From the NCBI RefSeq assembly GCF_000372465.1, contig NZ_AQUZ01000085.1, positions 1 to 32,684 of the forward strand: DNA of 32,684 bases, read 5' to 3'. The position numbers and the translations under genes were made by a program. Position 1 is the stretch's first letter; each line of letters opens with the position of its first letter. Below the pieces are notes generated by a model. It saw only the letters and a program-made list of their open reading frames with translations. It was not told where the DNA came from and ran no database searches. Of this stretch, positions 30,596 through 32,684 are shown in pieces. This DNA is from Kribbella catacumbae DSM 19601. GTDB lineage: Bacteria; Actinomycetota; Actinomycetes; Propionibacteriales; Kribbellaceae.

Positions 30596-31276
30596 ATGGG
30601 AATCCAGATCGCACCCAGCATCCTGGCCGCGGACTTCGCCAACCTCGCCACTGAGGCGGCTGCGGTCTCGAACGCCGACTGGCTGCACGTCGACGTGATG
30701 GACAACCATTTCGTCCCGAACCTCACGCTGGGTATGCCGGTCGTCGAGTCGCTGGCCAAGGCCGTTGCCCAGCCGCTCGACTGCCACCTGATGATCGAGG
30801 ACCCGGACCGCTGGGCTCCCGGGTACGTCGAAGCCGGCGCAGCCAGTGTCACGTTCCACGCCGAAGCCTGCCGGGCCCCGATCCGGACCGCGCGCGAGAT
30901 CCGTGCCAAGGGCGCCCGCGCGGCGATGGCGCTCAAGCCCGCGACCCCGATCGAGCCCTACGAGGACATCCTGGCCGAGCTGGACATGATCCTGATCATG
31001 ACCGTGGAGCCCGGGTTCGGCGGGCAGAAGTTCCTCGACGTCTGTCTGCCGAAGATCCGCCGGACCCGCGAGCTGATCTCCAAGCACGGCCTCGACGTGT
31101 GGATCGAGATCGACGGCGGCGTCTCCACCGAGACGATCGAGCGCTGCGCCGACGCGGGCGCCGACGTCTTCGTCGCCGGGTCGGCGGTCTACAAGGCCGA
31201 CAACCCCAACCTGATGATCGACCAGCTCCGCGCGATGGCGACCGAGGCGAGCAAGCTCGACGAGGGTGTGCGGTGA
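30596..31276 (+). CDS. rpe: Ribulose-phosphate 3-epimerase
   Basis: A 226-residue TIM-barrel enzyme interconverting ribulose 5-phosphate and xylulose 5-phosphate in the pentose phosphate pathway. Signature segments are IAPSILAADFANL at the start, LHVDVMDNHFVPNLTLG near residue 30, LDCHLMIEDPDRW, the catalytic-loop MTVEPGFGGQKF near residue 138, and WIEIDGGVSTETI with VAGSAVYKADNP. TAGATT (30582-30587) stands 8 nt before the ATG with no ribosome site, so the mRNA is probably leaderless. Its stop shares one base with the next start. Confidence 0.96.
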   Translation: MGIQIAPSILAADFANLATEAAAVSNADWLHVDVMDNHFVPNLTLGMPVVESLAKAVAQPLDCHLMIEDPDRWAPGYVEAGAASVTFHAEACRAPIRTAREIRAKGARAAMALKPATPIEPYEDILAELDMILIMTVEPGFGGQKFLDVCLPKIRRTRELISKHGLDVWIEIDGGVSTETIERCADAGADVFVAGSAVYKADNPNLMIDQLRAMATEASKLDEGVR

Positions 31277-32067
31277 TGAGCGAGCACAAGCCGGTGGAGA
31301 GCTGGCTGACCGACATGGACGGTGTGCTCGTGCACGAGGAGCGCGCGATCCCTGGGGCCAGTGAGTTCATCGGGTCGTTGCAGGCCTCGGGCAAGAAGTT
31401 CCTGGTACTGACGAACAACTCGATCTTCACCCCGCGCGACCTGCGGGCCAGATTGCTTGCCGGGGGCATCGATGTGCCGGAGCAGGCGATCTGGACGTCG
31501 GCGCTGGCCACCGCGCAGTTCCTGGATGACCAGCGTCCGGGCGGTACGGCGTATGTGATCGGCGAGGCCGGTCTGACCACGGCGCTGCACGAGGTCGGCT
31601 ACGTGCTGACCGAGCGCGCCCCGGACTATGTGGTGCTGGGGGAGACCCGGACGTACTCGTTCGAGGCGATCACCCGGGCGATCCGGCTGATCGCCGGCGG
31701 CGCGCGCTTCCTGGCCACCAACCCCGACCCGACCGGCCCGTCCACCGAGGGCCCGTTGCCGGCCACCGGCTCGGTCGCCGCGCTGATCACCCGCGCCACC
31801 GGCGTCGCCCCGTACTTCGTCGGCAAGCCGAACCCGCTGATGATGCGCAGCGCCCTGAACCGGATCGAGGCCCACTCAGAAACCTCGGTGATGATCGGCG
31901 ACCGGATGGACACCGACATCATCAGCGGCCTCGAAGCCGGCCTCCGCAGCATCCTCGTCCTGTCCGGCTCCACCGGCGAACACGAGGTAGAACGCTTCCC
32001 CTACCGCCCCACCCGCATCGTCGAGTCGATAGCCGACGTAGTGCCCCTCATCGCCGCGATGTCCTGA
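31276..32067 (+). CDS. HAD-IIA family (NagD-like) phosphatase
   Basis: A 263-residue haloacid-dehalogenase-fold hydrolase. Motif I is LTDMDGVLVHEE with Asp13 as nucleophile and Asp15 as acid/base; motif II is VLTNNS; motif III Lys lies in VGKPNPLMM; motif IV is IGDRMDTDI. The cap domain between motifs II and III puts it in the HAD-IIA (NagD) group, which removes phosphate from nucleotides and sugar phosphates. The ATG overlaps the rpe stop by one base. Coupling to rpe suggests clearing of damaged or excess pentose-related phosphates, but this is inference. A broken copy of its 3' portion follows. Confidence 0.9.
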   Translation: MSEHKPVESWLTDMDGVLVHEERAIPGASEFIGSLQASGKKFLVLTNNSIFTPRDLRARLLAGGIDVPEQAIWTSALATAQFLDDQRPGGTAYVIGEAGLTTALHEVGYVLTERAPDYVVLGETRTYSFEAITRAIRLIAGGARFLATNPDPTGPSTEGPLPATGSVAALITRATGVAPYFVGKPNPLMMRSALNRIEAHSETSVMIGDRMDTDIISGLEAGLRSILVLSGSTGEHEVERFPYRPTRIVESIADVVPLIAAMS

Positions 32068-32123
32068 CCCTGCATATCCGGGTTCGGTGTCTCTTGTGGT
32101 GTGACGTCTTCCCCTGTGGATAG

Positions 32124-32312
32124 CTCGGTCGCCGCGCTGATCACTCTCGCCACCGGCGTTGCGCCGTACTTCGTGGGCAAGCCGAACCCGTTGATGATGC
32201 GCAGCGCCCTGAACCGGATCGAGGCGCGCTCGGCGACCGGATGGACACCGACATCATCAGCGGCCTCGAAGCCGGCCTGCGCAGCATCCTCGTCCTGTCC
32301 GGCTCCACCGGG
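32124..32312 (+). pseudogene. Partial, frameshifted copy of the HAD phosphatase gene
   Basis: Bases 32124-32312 repeat bases 31770-31977 of the intact gene almost exactly, including the motif III region VGKPNPLMMRSALNRIEA. Relative to the parent 19 bases are missing near 32230, which shifts the frame so that the motif IV part reads as nonsense (TGWTPTSSAASKPACAASSSC). A GTG at 32101 could start translation, but the 78-residue product lacks motifs I and II and cannot be a phosphatase. This is a recent tandem partial duplication. Confidence 0.85.
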
Positions 32313-32455
32313 GACCGCGTCGTCGGAGGCGCCCTAGTAACCACCCCGCCTCGTTGCTTGCACACCGTAGTCATGGTGAGTTTGAGGTCCTCCTACTTCT
32401 TTTTCTGTGCCTTTGGATCGCCTTGCCAGTAAGACAATACGCGCCGATCCACGAT

Positions 32456-32499
32456 TTGCAGCATCCGCCTACTCAGCGTAGTATCGAACACATGTTCGA
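32456..32499 (+). promoter_or_regulatory. Promoter with LexA SOS box
   Basis: TTGCAG (32456-32461) and TAGTAT (32479-32484) form a promoter with a 17-nt spacer. TCGAAC-ACAT-GTTCGA (32484-32499) fits the actinobacterial LexA consensus TCGAAC-N4-GTTCGA perfectly and covers the expected transcription start, so LexA would block the gene downstream until DNA damage. Confidence 0.85.
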
Positions 32500-32515
32500 C
32501 AAGGAGATCGCTGAC

Positions 32516-32684
32516 ATGGACGCGACCGAGACACTCACCTCGGTCGCGTCCATGCACGACCTGCGCACCCGTGCCGACCTCGAAATCCTCCGCCTCGGCC
32601 AGCACTTCGCCGACCTGTTCCCCGACCCCGCCACCCTCCCCGGCCACATCTCCCTGCCCGGCGGCGAACGCGCCCACGTCTACG
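32516..32684 (+). CDS. DUF222/HNH-endonuclease-type protein, 5' part
   Basis: The first 56 codons of a gene that leaves the window. The ATG at 32516 is chosen because AAGGAG lies 9 nt upstream; an in-frame ATG at 32492 lies inside the SOS box and would have no ribosome site. The visible N-terminus (MDATETLTSVASMHDLRTRA, EILRLGQHFADLFPDP, HISLPGGERAHVY) has the look of the DUF222 part of actinobacterial DUF222-HNH proteins (13E12 repeat type). The HNH part would be outside the window. Members of this repeat family in Mycobacterium tuberculosis are known to carry SOS boxes, which supports the call. Confidence 0.7.
   Translation, partial: MDATETLTSVASMHDLRTRADLEILRLGQHFADLFPDPATLPGHISLPGGERAHVY

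Noticed and set aside
32101..32337. Separate 78-residue gene after the HAD phosphatase
   Set aside because: It is a frameshifted partial copy of the phosphatase gene lacking its nucleophile motif.
1..32684. tRNA, rRNA or CRISPR array
   Set aside because: Reading by eye I saw no T-loop-like signatures with paired acceptor arms, no rRNA segments, and no regularly spaced repeats; a tRNA could still be missed without a scan.

Overview
The window reads as chromosomal DNA of a high-GC actinomycete. Evidence: strong G/C bias at third codon positions, many GTG starts, several probably leaderless starts (a -10 hexamer 6-8 nt before the start codon), an ergothioneine gene set, an F420-type flavin-fold reductase beside cobalamin genes, and an actinobacterial-type SOS box. 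The gene mix suggests a soil member of the Propionibacteriales such as Kribbella, but that is inference; no rRNA or other taxonomic marker is present.

Layout. 1-1350: the 3' end of an IS5-type transposase abuts a small gene whose start is missing, followed by two tiny overlapping ORFs and an isolated MerR-type palindrome. 1424-3829: a BTAD/SARP-type regulator and a small monooxygenase-fold protein. 3995-4571: a reverse-strand gene of unknown function that looks frameshifted. 4673-8155: an iron-box-preceded ferric-siderophore import operon (two FecCD permeases, ATPase, FhuF-type reductase) without a binding protein. 8145-9215: a sarcosine/N-methyltryptophan oxidase-type flavoprotein, convergent with it. 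9258-9548: remnant of a tryptophan-rich lectin-like repeat gene. 9688-14019: egtABCD, making ergothioneine from cysteine, glutamate and histidine, without egtE. 14020-14774: a repeat-rich convergent gap.

14775-17957 (reverse): a carbohydrate ABC importer (lipoprotein and two permeases, no ATPase), divergent from a LacI-type repressor and an alpha/beta hydrolase. Two GAAACGTTTC-like operators lie in the shared region, one inside the repressor's first codons. 19873-21150 (reverse): two paralogous secreted proteins that share a promoter-proximal GTTGCC-N6-GACAAC motif and are divergent from an XRE regulator fused to an NBR1-type Ig domain. 22115-23974: a secreted TAP-like peptidase. 24009-27090: a GbsR/MarR-type regulator divergent from a two-gene DrrAB-like exporter.

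27230-30558: an Rv2074-like reductase followed by cobL, cobM and cobK (the mid-to-late corrin ring steps). The two gaps between the cob genes are each almost filled by a 106-108 bp inverted-repeat element. 30596-32067: ribulose-phosphate 3-epimerase and a HAD-IIA phosphatase, then a broken partial copy of the phosphatase 3' end. 32456-32684: an SOS-box promoter and the start of a DUF222/HNH-type gene that leaves the window.

The most unusual items are the shared-motif secreted pair beside the XRE-NBR1 regulator, the paired inverted-repeat elements between cob genes, the repeat-rich gap after egtD, and the SOS-controlled DUF222-type gene. No complete undescribed defence or biosynthetic system can be claimed from the sequence alone.
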